From the NCBI GenBank assembly GCA_003427395.1, contig BFEA01000123.1, positions 1,089,410 to 1,135,324 on the forward strand: 45,915 nt of DNA, in the 5' to 3' direction. The translations under genes were made by a program, and so were the position numbers. This document shows positions 22,165-34,372 of this stretch, piece after piece. The notes under the pieces were generated by a model, which saw only the letters and a list, made by a program, of their open reading frames with translations, was not told the origin of the DNA and ran no database searches. Each line of letters opens with the position of its first letter. The first letter of the stretch is position 1. The DNA comes from Chara braunii. Lineage: Eukaryota > Streptophyta > Charophyceae > Charales > Characeae.

Positions 22165-22475
22165 GGTACGGGTCCGAATTTGGTGTGGACCACTCGTACC
22201 CCCTATGTTAAAGCGTACGAGAAACACCCTCGGTTGAGCCACCTCCTCGATTGCACGTAAAAGCTTCCACGTGTGGTTCAGTTGTTCAGCGGGGATACAC
22301 CCACCCATGGGATGGTGACAACTCCCGTACGGACTCGATGAAGGTATAGTTGGTGCACTCGGCTGGAACGGCTCCACCACTTCTCCTTTCGCGAAGCGAC
22401 TTGTGAATCTGTCAAATCCTGTGTGACACAGCGGGGAAGGTCCCCCCAGCGTAAACCGTGCTCTCGACAACACGA
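22165..22475. repeat. Diverged direct repeat, copy R2
   Basis: This is the partner of R1 at 18245-18620, in the same orientation. On the minus strand both copies can be read as related protein fragments (AQPRVFLVRFNIGG here, GQPRAFLVRCSIGG in R1). This suggests the repeat once carried or overlapped coding sequence on that strand. Confidence 0.65.
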
Positions 22476-24192
22476 AAGGGGGTGTGCCAAGGATTTTAGG
22501 AAAAAGGGTGCGGAGTCCAAGGCCGGAACTGAGATCTGTGGTGTTATTGTTTTAAGGACAAAAGCGCAAGAGTTCCGGGCGAAAGAGGGGTTTTCCGAGC
22601 TTTTTGGTGCAGCTAGTCGTTAGCCCTGACGCAGCCTCGGTAGTCGGTGTGTGCAATTATGGTCGAAAATAGATGTCAAATTTTGATGCTACGGACCCGT
22701 TTCGTGGCGTCATCCTTACTTATGGAGGTTGATATTTGCAGACCCGTCGGAAAAGGATTATGCGAACGAGTGGATACACGACGGACCTCTTTGCTAACGA
22801 GTCGTAGTGCACGCACGAGATTCGCATTAGTTTCCTTCATCAGACATTAAACAACCACGACCAACATCCCTTCCCTTTTACTTTAGCAAGCCGATCTAAA
22901 ACAAGCATCTATATTCTCCAATCATAATCAGGGAGCGGGCGCACACAAATAAAAGCGATTAAAACCTCAACCACCATATCCGACATCACTCAATAAGGAA
23001 AGAAATGTGAGAGGTACTCTGAAGAAAGAGCAGGATTTACGTAATCAAATGTCCATATGTAATTACAAAATGGGAACGACGAAACTCGTAGTTTCAAATT
23101 CAAAACATTCCGAGAGGGATAGGAAAAGAAATATCATACACCCCAACAACCCCCCCTCTCACTCTCACCAACCCGCCTTCTCGCTCCTGTTCAGGCAGTC
23201 TGTCGCCTCGCACCTACGAGCAACTCGAAGTCGTCATCCCGCTTAATGCGAGTACGCACTCCAGATTCACTCGTTCTCCACAGTTCGCCGCGCCCTCACC
23301 TCAACTTCGCACTCTCGCAACCAGCTCGTCAGATTGCCCTACTCCGAACTCACCTCTTTGTGGGCTCCTATTCCTTAGCCCATCCTCTCGACCACGCTAA
23401 CCTTCCCAAATTTGATTAGAGAGAGATTTTGTTGCACTTGCAAAATTTATAGCTATTAGCATCAACGTGAGATAGTCGGGATTATGCTGAGGCAGGGAAA
23501 AGAAGAGATAATGAAGCGCCTTCGATCGGCATGCGTGAGCCGCGGCTGGGGGACGTAGCCACTCTCCATGCATTGATCCAGTTATGCACCATTGTGGGCA
23601 ATGAGATGAAAGGAGAGGGCTGCGTATTTCGGTTCGATGAGAAACCAAGAGCGAGAAGATTACAGTTACATCCACAGTCATAGGGGAAGGAAAAATGAGC
23701 GATTACAATTATTGGGATTAGAATTAAGGCGCGACGGGAGTAGAGTGCGAGACATAACATAGAAGAACGAGCGCGAGTAAGGAGCATCGTGCAGTCACCA
23801 AAAAGAAAATACGATAATACCAAAATCCTAATCTAATTAGAGTCTTAATTCCGATCACATGCGTACTTTTCCCAACGTTCAAAATTAAAAAAAAAGAATC
23901 TGCCCGATGACCGCGCCGAAGTTCTTTTCCTCGTCTGGAACAGAAAAAGGAAGAGGTTGCATCAACCCTTATTTATGCGCTCGCTAAAACGCGTCCTAGC
24001 TACCAAACGCCATGGGACTAAGTTTTCACAAGACAAGGAAAAGAGGAAAAAAAGGAGGGACATTTGTGTCATTGGATCATGCCCCTCCGCCCAACCCCCA
24101 AAGTACCATCGAAAAGAAAGTTGCACTTATAAGAAGATAGCTGGTCACAATATGGGGCTTCCGGCAGTGAGTGCACTTTATTTTTTTACTCG
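22476..24192. other. Unassigned region
   Basis: No gene, RNA or element could be supported. CT-rich patches near 23140-23400 and overlapping short frames on both strands are present. Confidence 0.4.
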
Positions 24193-24462
24193 ATGGTGAA
24201 GAAGAAGTCCTTGACAGGGGGCACCTCCCTCATGGTGAGAGGACCATTGGCTGGAGTGGTACCAGAACCTATTAGGTCTGACCCTATCCCTGAATGGGCA
24301 GATGGTACTCCTCACCTCCCATGGGTTGACGAGACAACACTTTTGAGAAGGAAGAGGTTACCCCTGGGAGGTCAGGCGATGGCAAGCACTAAGGTGCACG
24401 ACCGACAGGCGCAAAGGGGTCAAAGTTCCACGGGTATGCCCCAAGAAGGGCGAGAAACATGA
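24193..24462 (+). CDS. Unassigned small ORF, 89 codons
   Basis: The frame has balanced composition (Gly, Pro, Arg and Thr rich), unlike the biased frames around it, and starts at ATGGTGAAGAAGAAG. There is no signal peptide, membrane segment or motif I recognise. It could be an exon or a chance frame in moderately GC-rich DNA. Confidence 0.15.
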   Translation: MVKKKSLTGGTSLMVRGPLAGVVPEPIRSDPIPEWADGTPHLPWVDETTLLRRKRLPLGGQAMASTKVHDRQAQRGQSSTGMPQEGRET

Positions 24463-27369
24463 TTGGACTCTTCAACCAAAGAAACATTAACAATTTCAAG
24501 GCATGATAATGAGACCCAAATGAAGGTGAGGTACTTGAGCGAGTATATAAGATCAGAGGAGATCCAAGAGGATTCTGGTCATTCTCGTAAATCCAATTGC
24601 TCCACATGTGACGTACCAGCTTTCGTACCCGAATGAACTTTCGAAGCCCCGAGTTTTGTTATTTGTGCTTTTTTTTTCGATCTCTAACGGGCTTGAGGAG
24701 TACCCTTCTTTCTGGTTGGTGGTATGCATGGAATCAATAGTCAACGAGCCCCTTCTGCTTTTTAAGACTTGTTATTTTTCTTTCTGAGGACTATTTTTAC
24801 GATTTTTTCTCCCGACGATCCACGAATCTACGTAGGACTTACCCTCGCCTTAGTGAGCGCGCTAGGGATTTTGTTCGGCAGTTGGGAATTTCAGAATATG
24901 TGGTCTCGCTTCCCGCTTGCGTGTCCTTTCTTGCAAATGAATGCTCCTAAATTCGCCCTTCAAGACTCTGTGGATTTTTGGTAGGATCTGAATCGGCGTA
25001 TATTTTTTTCCCACGCACAAATATCGTTGTTGAATTTGTCAATCTTGAATTAGTTTTAGAGATAGAATGGACGGAACATAATTGTTTTGTTGCCTTTTGG
25101 TTTCTGCGGCGGCACCATATATGCAAACTTCCCCCGCTCCCTACTATGCCTATGTCACATTCGCCTCTCTTCTTCACGCCTTCTTCAAGTTTCCTCCATT
25201 TGTAACTGTTTTTCATCCCCTCTCCCAACGAGCTTCTCTCCCGTGTCTTTTCGCATGAATCTTGGTCTCACTCTACACTACTCTTTGCGATCTTCTTCTT
25301 CCCACCTTCATCCCATACAGGAACGCCCACGGATTACCCCCCCTGCCCCCCCCGGGGTACTTGAGCCATCAGGCGACATCGTGTGAGGAGGTACTACCCT
25401 CACTTTGTGATCTTATTGGCTACGAAAGAACCCGTGGGGATTGAAATGACTTTCCGTGGGCAAATTTACCCAAACGCTCTCTTTGCCCCCTCCTACCTCC
25501 TAACTTCACCCTGTTCCCTCTCATCTTTTATCTCCCTCTTTGCAACTATAAAATCCGCAAGTGCATCCAAAAAACTCTCTCTCAACCTATCTGGAGTCGT
25601 GGCTAGATGATGTGTATGTACCACGAGTCGAAAAGTCCTGACGAGTTGAATGTAGTATTGCAAGGCTGCCAGTGTGTGCAGGTGACCGCGTCGGATTATG
25701 GTCGGGATGTGGTGATCGTTGTGGTGTGGAGGTTGGTATGTGGTGGTCGGGATCGCCAATACCGGGGTAAAAAAGGTGTGTGTGTACAAGTGGTTGTATG
25801 GCTTGGGGCCATAGTCAAAGAGCAGAAAGCTTGCGCACCTTGGATCTTCGGTTTTGGTTCACGGCAGATTGTCGTTTTTGGTTCTTATGTCTATTTGTGT
25901 GCTCATAACTCCTTTGTCTTTTGTCCCTTCTTCGATCAAGCTACGGCTCCGTCTGCATCCTTCGACCTTATCTCCTCCCTCTTCTCCCTCTCTCTATTGA
26001 TATTTTCTTCATGAATGTTTGAATGTTCTGATAACTCCTTCGTCCCTACCATCTCTTGAGGTCTTGTCCTGCCCGTCTCGTTGAATTCAATTGGATCTCT
26101 CGAGGACGAGTATCGTTGAATTTAAAGAGACGAGCAACATCAAGTGATCTTATCCCGTCCCTCTCTCTGTTCCTCGATATCTGATTATTAATGCATGAAT
26201 GATCTCTCACTCATATGAATCGATTGAGTATTTACCCCAATCATGGGAACAAAGTAGGTACCTGACATGATCATTTTGATGCATGCTTAACTATTCGGAC
26301 GAAAGAAGGATGATCATTCTGTCTACTGATTAGATTGCATGGACTTACCCCTTTAATTGATTTGCACGATGGATGGAAGACAATGCATAGTGTGGTGTTT
26401 GTTTGTTCCTTTGATCGAACACGGATTGATTACACATACACAATCATCCTTGCTTATGCCATATGGACCGATTGCCCCGATCCGAGCGGGCGTCGACTTC
26501 ATGTATCCCCTCCACGGTCGTTCTCGTATAACAAGGAAAGGACACGTGTATGTGAGTCATACGTACGAGAAGATGTCGCCAAGATCGGCGAGCGCAACTG
26601 TTTCCCTCCGGAAACAAGGTGCTCATGATCCGTAGGCGCTGGTTGAGTCATTATTGATACTCACTTTCCCCTGTACTTATTGTTATCGCCTTTTAACGAA
26701 CCGATTTTGGTGACACCTCATTGGCCCAACACTCTGTGTAGCAATTGTTGCTGCATCAAGCGTTATTGGAAAAAGGGGTTCCACTACCGGATATGTGGCG
26801 AGGACGAACACAAACAAAGAGCGACCACACTGAGGCCACCCACATCGGATTTCGAAGTTCAACTCTGTAGCAAAAGACACCTATACTTAATTCGAAAATA
26901 AGATCCCACATACGTTCCCCCGCCTTTCCATTCGAAAGACGTTCAGTAGCCCGCATGGAAGTGCAGAGATACTTTTTTGGATTAAACGAACTTTTGAAAG
27001 CAGCGAGCGCTATTTCTTTCCCGCGCGGCTATGACCATTTCTCAAGAACCTGGAACCACACGGGGGCATTCCAGTTTCGTATGTCCCCACACTCAATTTT
27101 TTCGAAAATCTCTGGCACACCTCATTTTGTTGTTCATTCAGGGCCTGATCCGCATATTTTATTACTCCGACTTGAAGACGGCACAAGGAGTGAGGTTAGA
27201 ACATCACACCCAGGACACAAGAAGTGACTTCAAGATCAAACGGAGCTCACGGGAGAGAAGACAACTGAAGGTCGACATCAAATCCCCACGACGAAGGGGC
27301 AAGCGGAAGAGTGGACTAAACGGTTTCTTTCCTTTTTTTGTCTGCTCACAAAAGGACTATTAAATTTTA
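24463..27369. other. Unassigned region
   Basis: Several 60-135 codon frames overlap on both strands without any motif. The DNA around 25100-25600 is CT-rich. I could not support a gene or splice structure. Confidence 0.4.
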
Positions 27370-28259
27370 TCATTGTGTGTTGCCTCCATCCGCGGTCGCT
27401 ACATTCAACAAGGTGGTAGGATAGCGTGCTACCTCCATTTGCAACCCCCATGTTGCCCAACATACGTCCCAAGATGAGATCGACGTTTGATGTCTTTGCG
27501 ATGCGCATTGGGGGGGCCGGGGCGAGGGGGGGAGGAAGCATGAAGCCTTGAATAACGCACATATGAAATGTTCGCCAGCGATGGCATGGTGACAATCGAT
27601 GTGTGAGAAGACCTTCGATCCATGGGTAGCATACTCAACGACCTTACTTAGATATTCGTTGTGGATTCGGTCATTCAAGTTATGTGGCTGAGATTGACAA
27701 CTATTGCTCATTGAAGCAATGTCTGATCATCACGAGCGATATTTTATTTATGCACCAGTGACCAACCGGTCCTTATGTAGATAATGTGGGCCAATATTAC
27801 TTGCGAGGCCACGACGAAGCAATGCTCCTTGGCCTAGAAGGCAACTGTTACATCAATACACCAGCAATGTCCAGCATTGTTGGCGGTCATTACCCGAGTC
27901 ATAGCATCCCGTTCAGTTGATGGGCTCTTCACTTCATCAGGTGTTTCCTTCATCTTTTGGGGTGGGATGATTAAGTTGTTGGGTTTGCAGGGTAGCGATA
28001 GTGATGTGCCAAACACCACCTTTGTTAGTGCAAGTTCGGGACGACAACCTTCAAGTTTAGAAGGGATGGGAAGGTGGGCGACCCCAGTGCTAGTGACAAC
28101 GACGTTGGGAGACATCACAATAACTGTTGGACTTGGAGTAGATTGAGATCCCATCGGTAATAAGACAACAAGGCAATCTTTTATACCCTTTTCTCCCATT
28201 TCTCTATCCCTACAAGGCCCAAAGGTGCATACGACATAAGTTGCATGCAGAAATACCAC
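27370..28259 (-). CDS. Unassigned minus-strand coding-like region, two frames
   Basis: Two minus-strand open frames follow each other in different phases. The first (28259-27834, 141 codons) is Pro/Thr/Val rich with SPNVVVTSTGVAHLPIPSK-type composition. The second (27711-27370, 113 codons) contains HIDCHHAIAGEHFICALF, rich in Cys and His but with no regular zinc-finger spacing. They could be two exons or a frameshifted pseudogene, or chance. No family is recognised and no function is proposed. Confidence 0.2.
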
Positions 28260-29477
28260 GACCGTGACATTCCCTGTGCTTGGAGCAATTGGCGGGCAAG
28301 CACAGAGCAGCCGTGGTCAATGGAGAGTCGGGAAGGGGGGAAAATGTGCTCAAATTGGGTGTGACAGAGGGTCGCCTATATCTGCGTGCAATGACCCCTT
28401 AGAAGATAAGACTAATGGTAAAGGTGACTCTTCAACGTTGGGTAGAAATTGTTGGTTAGAGCAGGAACTACCTATGCTAATCATAGCAAAAAAGGAACAT
28501 GGCTTGCTGATGCACCTATATGTTTAAAGAGTCGGCCGCAAGATTTAATCGACGGAAAGAGCAGACCGCCTATACAAGAGGGGGTTTGACAAGTAACATA
28601 ACACTACTAGAAAGAAATGTGAGAACATAATATCAAACTACTGAAATTTACAAACTCATCAAAGGAAGTCTGTCTTAACGGATTGCTTTGGGATACTGAT
28701 GATGGATGGGAAAATGCATTTTATAAAGCTCCTCTTGAACTGAGTGAGCTATGGTTCGCTTCACACGTTTTACCAATTTGTTGTCTGCACGAATACCACA
28801 GATACGAGTATTGTCTTCGCCCCCCCCCCCCACTAACATGGCGGATGACAATGGAGTGTGAATAAGGCAGTGAGTGGGCAGGTGACTTCTAGCGACGGAA
28901 GGCTTTCTCGAACCAAAATATTTAACAAATGATAGAGATACTCTACATATATACTCTGTTGATTGCTTGGTTGGCCAACAAGTTTCTTGAACTCTAATCT
29001 ACGTCGAACAGAACGTTCAATGAGATCGTTGAGGGGATGAATGAGGTAGCACATGAAAACAAGCGCTTATGTGCGGCACCATCTCACGAATGCGTTTCAA
29101 AAAGGGCTCTCGCAATATACACATGAGGGATTGTAATTGTAAATGAATCATTATAGACACACTATATAATTCTTATCATGTTTGTTTATTTAAATTTATT
29201 ATTTATAAAAAATATATTATTGATTATATTATGAATGATATAATCTTTTAATGAGGTTCAATTTAAACTTTTATTTCCTTAACAACTGTCTGTCACAGTA
29301 TATGCAAAGTCCAAATTTTTATCCTTCAGTTTTTTTTTTTTTTTAATCCAATATGCTAGTTACCCGTAACAATTGAACATCAATAGCAGCTTATTGATGA
29401 TAACTGCAATTGATGCTTATTAATGTACACGTAATGATAGGAACTGCATAAATTTTATTTTGTTTTCGTTTTTTATC
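28260..29477. other. Unassigned region
   Basis: No gene is supported. From about 29150 to 29470 the DNA is very AT-rich, with a T16 run at about 29329-29344. Confidence 0.45.
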
Positions 29478-29827
29478 TAGGTTATCGGGCCGGAGGTTCA
29501 GGACCCCCCTGATCGTCCGGGATGTCGGGCCGGATGTTTAGTTGGACGTTGGACCGGACGGGGTATATCCGACTTACCGCAAAAAAAAAAAAAAAAAAAA
29601 ATCATGTGACTTTCACCTTGCATAAGGTGTATGCCACAAAATTCTTGGTCATATGGACCACTATAATAAATAATAAAAATCTTCAAAGATTCTAATCCCC
29701 ACCTATACCCCTCTTATCCCCACCAAACCCCCCCCCCACCCCCCCCCCCCCCCTTACCCCAAATACCACCCTATCACCAAATGCTCGGAAAAATCTGAAA
29801 ATTTTTGTAGGGGGTCTCTAGGCCATA
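29478..29827 (-). mobile_element. Family B copy 2, left part, split by the PLE
   Basis: Starts TAGGTTATCGGGCCGGAG and is the reverse complement of family B copy 1 (7395-7890): terminal CpG-rich block, A21 (29581-29601), CTTTCACCTTGCATAAGGTG, the C-rich block (29729-29755) and TACCACCCTATCACCAAATG. It stops at CTCTAGGCCATA (29816-29827), exactly where copy 1 continues with its other end. The missing end is at 41110-41232. Together the two parts give about 473 bp, close to the 496 bp of copy 1. Confidence 0.8.
29816..29827. repeat. Target-site duplication of the PLE insertion, left
   Basis: CTCTAGGCCATA here and CTCTAGGGCATG at 41098-41109 match at 10 of 12 positions. Both align to the corresponding CTTTAGGGTATG of family B copy 1 (reverse complement near 7518-7529). 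Confidence 0.65.
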
Positions 29828-30040
29828 CTTGGAGGAGAACGCCATCACAAGGATACGTAACAACCAATAGGCCGTGCTCAGAACGGGAGAGAGTTAGTAG
29901 AGAAGAAGAGACAAAACATAGATATGGAGAGTGGAGAGAGAAATAGGATACACATCAAGCCATATGGAGACTCATGTACGCGCAAAAGGCAATTGACACT
30001 TTTAATGAAAAATTCAGGAACGATCGAAGTGCCAATCTGG

Positions 30041-30099
30041 CGTGATCCCTACGATCGTTTCAACCATCTGCTTGTGACGGTATCATCAGGGGAAGCACG
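30041..30099 (-). ncRNA. Hammerhead ribozyme-like motif, downstream pseudo-LTR
   Basis: On the minus strand the core boxes appear in order. CTGATGA is at 30089-30083. Stem II follows as ACCGTC (30081-30076) with GATGGT (30068-30063), 7-nt loop, and a U-U closing mismatch (30082/30062). GAA is at 30061-30059. A very short stem III, A-U and C-G around a GATC loop, spans 30058-30051. The predicted cleavage base is A at 30050 (GUA triplet). Stem I pairs TCCC (30093-30090) with GGGA (30049-30046), has a 2/1 internal loop, then CGTG (30099-30096) with CACG (30044-30041). This is a type I layout with short stem III, as described for ribozymes in Penelope-like elements. The non-standard closing pair of stem II may lower activity. 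Confidence 0.72.
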
Positions 30100-30535
30100 T
30101 GTGAGTGTCTACATATCAGCATACTATGCTCTCTCACACATATTTTTTCATGAAGCCAAAAGGTAGAGTACCATCTAGAGGTAGGGAGACAAGTGAGTAG
30201 AGGTGGAAAGGAGAGTGGGAGAGATCCGAGAGAGAAGCGATGAGCAGGAAGAGAAAGGTGGGAGGAGTAGTACCGACTGCCAAACATAAAACTTGCCATC
30301 TGCCATCTAGCACTATATGTCATTGAAACTATCGAAGAAACTACCAGCTAAGACGAGCGGAACAAAGTCTAGAAGGTTAATAAGCTTGCTCAGAGATAGT
30401 GAGGGCAAAACCTAGTTCACTTATGACTGAAATTGACTCCAGACCATCCACTTTAAAAACCAAAGGAGCGCAAGCGCACAACGAGAGAACCGATGAAACA
30501 GGAGTTGAGGCCGAGTTGTGGCCGCATACGCAACC

Positions 30536-31061
30536 ATCAACAAAAAAAAATTCCGGAATTAAATAATCATTTTAGAGTAAAATTACATTCTAAATTTCAA
30601 ATTTTAATTCCATCTTAAAAAATGTCATTCCAATTTTAATTTTTTTTGTCTTACTTGAAAACTTTCCTTCCAATAATAGGGTATCCCTTCGTATTTGAAC
30701 TGCATGCTAGAGATGGAATGAAAGTCTGGATGGGTTCATGAAATATTTTAATTGGACTGTTATTCTAAGTAAGGATTTTCAGTCATAAATAGGTTAATCC
30801 AATCTAAGTTAAACGATATTTGTTGTAGTAGAATGAAAGTCTAATTAAAACATTTCATAAACTCGTCCAGACTTTCATTCCATCTTGAACAAATAGATGT
30901 AGTTGGAAGGGAAAGCTCATATTTAGACGGTAACTTATCAAATTAAATTGAAAATTTTAGAATTTGACTAATATTGGAATGATAATTTATAAATATGAAG
31001 GATTTTTTTTTTATGGAATTTTTTTTCAACTTTCATTTCTCATGGGAATTTTTCTGTTGAT
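30536..31061. mobile_element. AT-rich foldback (MITE-like) insertion in the pseudo-LTR
   Basis: This 526-bp segment is absent from the sister pseudo-LTR at the matching point (about 39940). It begins ATCAACAAAAAAAAATTCC and ends GGAATTTTTCTGTTGAT, so the ends are inverted. The arms extend far inward, for example GATGGAATGAAAGTCTGG (30712-30729) against CCAGACTTTCATTCCATC (about 30868-30885), with ATGAAATATTTTAATT against AATTAAAACATTTCAT just inside. Arms of roughly 220 bp would form a long hairpin. The target duplication is unclear, possibly ATC. No protein is encoded. Confidence 0.8.
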
Positions 31062-31619
31062 CTTGAGCAAAGAGGGACCAGGTACGATTTCAGATCTCAA
31101 AGATAGTGAGGCAGCATGCATGGGAAGAGAAGGGAAAACCTCCCAAAAAACTCTCTAAACATAGCGCCTGCTCCCTGCTATCAGGCACTAGAGGTCATTC
31201 AAACTGTCGGAGAGACTACCTGCAAAATGAGTTAGACCCTAGGTAAAGCATTGTCACGGAGGATTAGAAAGTTGCTCAGAGGAGGTATCAAAATAGGATG
31301 GGACGCCGAGATTAAAGCATGTGCTCGAAGCCACCAACAGAGGGACCATGCCAATCACCGTTATTGAAGTGCGTATGCCGCAAAAGAAAGATTGTTCCTC
31401 GTTCCAGTCTCTTGTTGGGCAGAAGATGTTCTAGTTACTCCGGTCCTTATCTCCAATACATCCACAATAGAAACCAAGAGAACGAGAGTTCTAAGTAAGA
31501 GATCTGCTCATAATAGAGTTGGGGCGAGTGGTGGCAGCATGCGTACCCATTCAGATCATAAGGGGAGCGTACGACAATGTCAGATCTCAAGATAGAGCGA
31601 GCGAAGGGACAAGAGTTCG

Positions 31620-31624
<5 letters not shown>

Positions 31625-31674
<50 letters not shown>
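31625..31674. repeat. AG microsatellite in the downstream pseudo-LTR
   Basis: A perfect (AG)n of about 50 bp, at the position homologous to the AG tract at 40506-40554 in the upstream pseudo-LTR. Confidence 0.97.
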
Positions 31675-31681
<7 letters not shown>

Positions 31682-31849
31682 TGGAAAAGGACAAAGAGTA
31701 GGTGGCTGGAGCAAAAAGGTCCTACGAACCGTTTTCAAAAACATATGTGAGTATCATCAATTGTCGGGGAAGAGGCTGCGAGTCAGGTGCTTCTAGAGTA
31801 GTCGGAGAGGTCCCTTACTGCCGTAGTAGCAGCATGGCAGCAAATTTGT

Positions 31850-34303
31850 CTAAGCGGTGAGTAATACAATCGTAACGAAGTGCGCACGTTCGTCCTGCCC
31901 TCCGTCAGTGGCATTGATGACTTGTACGCTTAGTAAACTCAAGAGGCGAAGTTCATAGCGCGGACTTCCTTAAATCAAATGGCAGTTTAGCCGATAGAGG
32001 GAACTGAGACGAAGCACCAGCGAGGGGCGGCGGATGGATAGTCCAGCCCAGAAAGAGTCTGAATTGGGCGGGAAGCGATTGATCAGGTGGGAACTGGGGC
32101 AGTAGAGCAGGAGGGGCAAGGTTAGATTCGATCCAAGAAAGACAAATAGCGACCCAATTATCCAGACTCCTTCATGGTTATCTGAGAAAGCCCGAAGGCA
32201 ATTTGTAAACATGGCCCTTGGGAACCCTTTTTGTCTAAATTTATGCCTTACGGAAAGCAGGCTGAGACCCACACCTCTTTGATCTGAGGAGTGGGTAAAA
32301 TTCGATGCAAATTGCACATGATTACTCCCCATTTCCGCTTTCGTGGTCTGAAGGACAGATAGTCTTAAGTTGAGATAATATGCAGTCGTTTGGGAAGTAG
32401 AAAACAATTGTAATTCTTAGTGACAGCAACACACCTCGCAGCAGGTGGGTAACAGGAAGTAGTAACTATAGTTCCTAAGAATCCCCAAGTACCACTTCTA
32501 TCACCCGTCCTGATAAGAGTGAGGTTGTCTTCATATGAATTGAGAAATTTATTATATAGGGAACAAGCTTTATGCATATTAAAACATGGCCACATCATCA
32601 ATCAGCCTTAATCCTGATATGAACCTGCAATCATAGTCAATAGAAGAGATAAAATTGAACTTGTTGAAAGAACAAAGTAGACATGCTAAGGCCAGGCTGG
32701 AGCTTTCCCCCATTGGGATACCAACGACTTGTTGTAAGATCAAAGAGACGACATTAACAAAGATGTTCCATAGCTCAAAGATAACAGTCCTAATCACTTG
32801 TGACAACTTGACTCTGACACGACTCTTGTTAATAATTTTTCAGCGAAGAGACCAGTTGTTACCATATCTGCAGACAATAATACTCCGAATACCATTAGTA
32901 GTGAAGAAATCACACATCCATATGACTGACTCAATGATGGAGGAATGAGGAAGTTTGGTGAACATTTCCTCAATGTCAAAACTACCCGAGATGAGAGAAC
33001 CAGCACTCTGCTTTCTAACCATGGTGTTAATGGTCCCTATCTCTTCCTTAGTATCGGATGTGCATCTGAGATTAAAATGTAAGAGCTTCGGGAGGGACCA
33101 AAGAAGGGCACTGATTGCTCGAACCGTAGGTTCAGAAAATGAAGGGGAGATGGGCTTCCACTTCTCAATGTCCTTATACTTCGGAATCACATAGCAATTT
33201 TTAAATTTGCCTCGGTACTTCCAGCCAGCAATGAAATGAGACTTGGAAGAGAAATATTCATTCTTAGGGGCGCAAATAATATCGGACTCGGATCTAGTAT
33301 CTAAGATAAACCCTGAATTATTCAGAAACAACATTCTCATAGCATCAGAGTAGATAAATTGACAACATACGTAGGTATCTCCCGGATTATGATGTATAGG
33401 CATGACCACCAGTCCCTCCAACTTAGTCAACCATGCATCATCAGATTGGGAGATAGTCAATGAAGGATACAATAGTGGTGAAAGCTGAAAACAGTCAGCA
33501 ATCCTAAACCTATGTATGCCATCCGAGATGCCAGGTACCTTTTCAACCCATCCAAAAGAAGAGGCAAACATAGGTTTGCAGATATTCTTATAATTGGAGA
33601 AAACAAGAGGAAGGTCAGGAAGATCAGAAAAACGGAAGGAGATGTGGTCGTCCCCATTCCGAGGGAATCCAAAGGATGAGGCACATGAACAAGTAATGAA
33701 AGTGGTCCTGGCGAACTAACGTTGGTTATGGACTAGTTGGGCAACAGACTTGTTGCAGGTCCACACGATTCGTATCTTAGAAACCATAAAATCAGCAAGA
33801 CAGACCAAGTGAACTCTCTTCCTGATAAGGAATTTCGTAGTTTCGGCTACCTTAGCCTTACACACAGATGTATGAAAGCGGATTTTTACAACCACCGGAC
33901 TAACACAAGCAAAACCAGCCTTCTGAGAAATAATGGGTTCAATAATTTGTTTCAGTTTTCCTCGTGTTCTGCTGGTGAAAAAACAGTCCGTAGTGTTGTA
34001 GAGTTTAATCAAGTTGGGAAGAGAAAAGTCATGCAAAAGGCGTATCGACCAAGGAATGTGAAGGATAGAGACAAGGACACTCTTCCTTCGTTCGCTAACA
34101 TCAAAATACCGACGAATAACCATAAAAAAGGAAACCCCTCCATCCATTAAATGCAACTTCAAAAACTTAAGGAGCGTAACTCGTCCATTACACAGAACTG
34201 TGCTAAAGTCAAAAGTCCATTTAAGACGGCTCCAAGCATCCAGGAAGGTATTACCTCCTGAACTTACAACCGTAGCTGAACACAGATTGTTATCAAGACA
34301 CAA
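31850..34303 (-). pseudogene. Penelope-like reverse transcriptase, broken
   Basis: The minus-strand frame is broken by several frameshifts and stops but the RT order is clear. An N-terminal region comes first (34303-33716; CFFTSRTRGKLKQI, SKIRIVWTCNKSVAQLVHNQ). Then VVMPIHHNPGDTYVCCQ near 33360-33410 is the degenerate DKN/DKG segment. YVIPKYKDIEKWKPISPSF is the fingers, and motif A is SFDIEEMFTKLPH near 32975. Motif B is VVGIPMGESSSLALA at about 32722, and motif C is LIDD at about 32600. A C-terminal thumb-like part follows. The predicted stop at 31850-31852 coincides with a stop in the truncated copy (40729-40731). An in-frame TAA near 31967 replaces a Tyr codon present in that copy. I saw no GIY-YIG endonuclease. 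The product would copy the element RNA at a nicked DNA end, but it cannot be made from this copy. Confidence 0.8.
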
Positions 34304-34372
34304 ACCAAGTTCTGAGACAAGTGAAAACGAAGCAGGGGAGGACTTAGGAAGGAGGACCGAGCCTGGGGAAAT

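Larger units (their letters stand above)
29828..32217 (-). repeat. Downstream pseudo-LTR of the PLE
   Basis: Aligns collinearly with 39196-41097 at roughly 90% by eye, once the 526-bp foldback insert at 30536-31061 is removed. It includes the RT C-terminus, the conserved stop at 31850-31852, a CT microsatellite and the ribozyme-like motif. Relative to the other copy it lacks about 26 bp near 31340. Confidence 0.85.

Noticed and set aside
18245-22475. Calling an LTR retrotransposon between R1 and R2
   Set aside because: No protease, RT, integrase, primer-binding site or terminal TG..CA structure could be shown.
28696-28702. CTGATGA on + followed closely by GAAA
   Set aside because: The space between the boxes is too short for a stem II hairpin.
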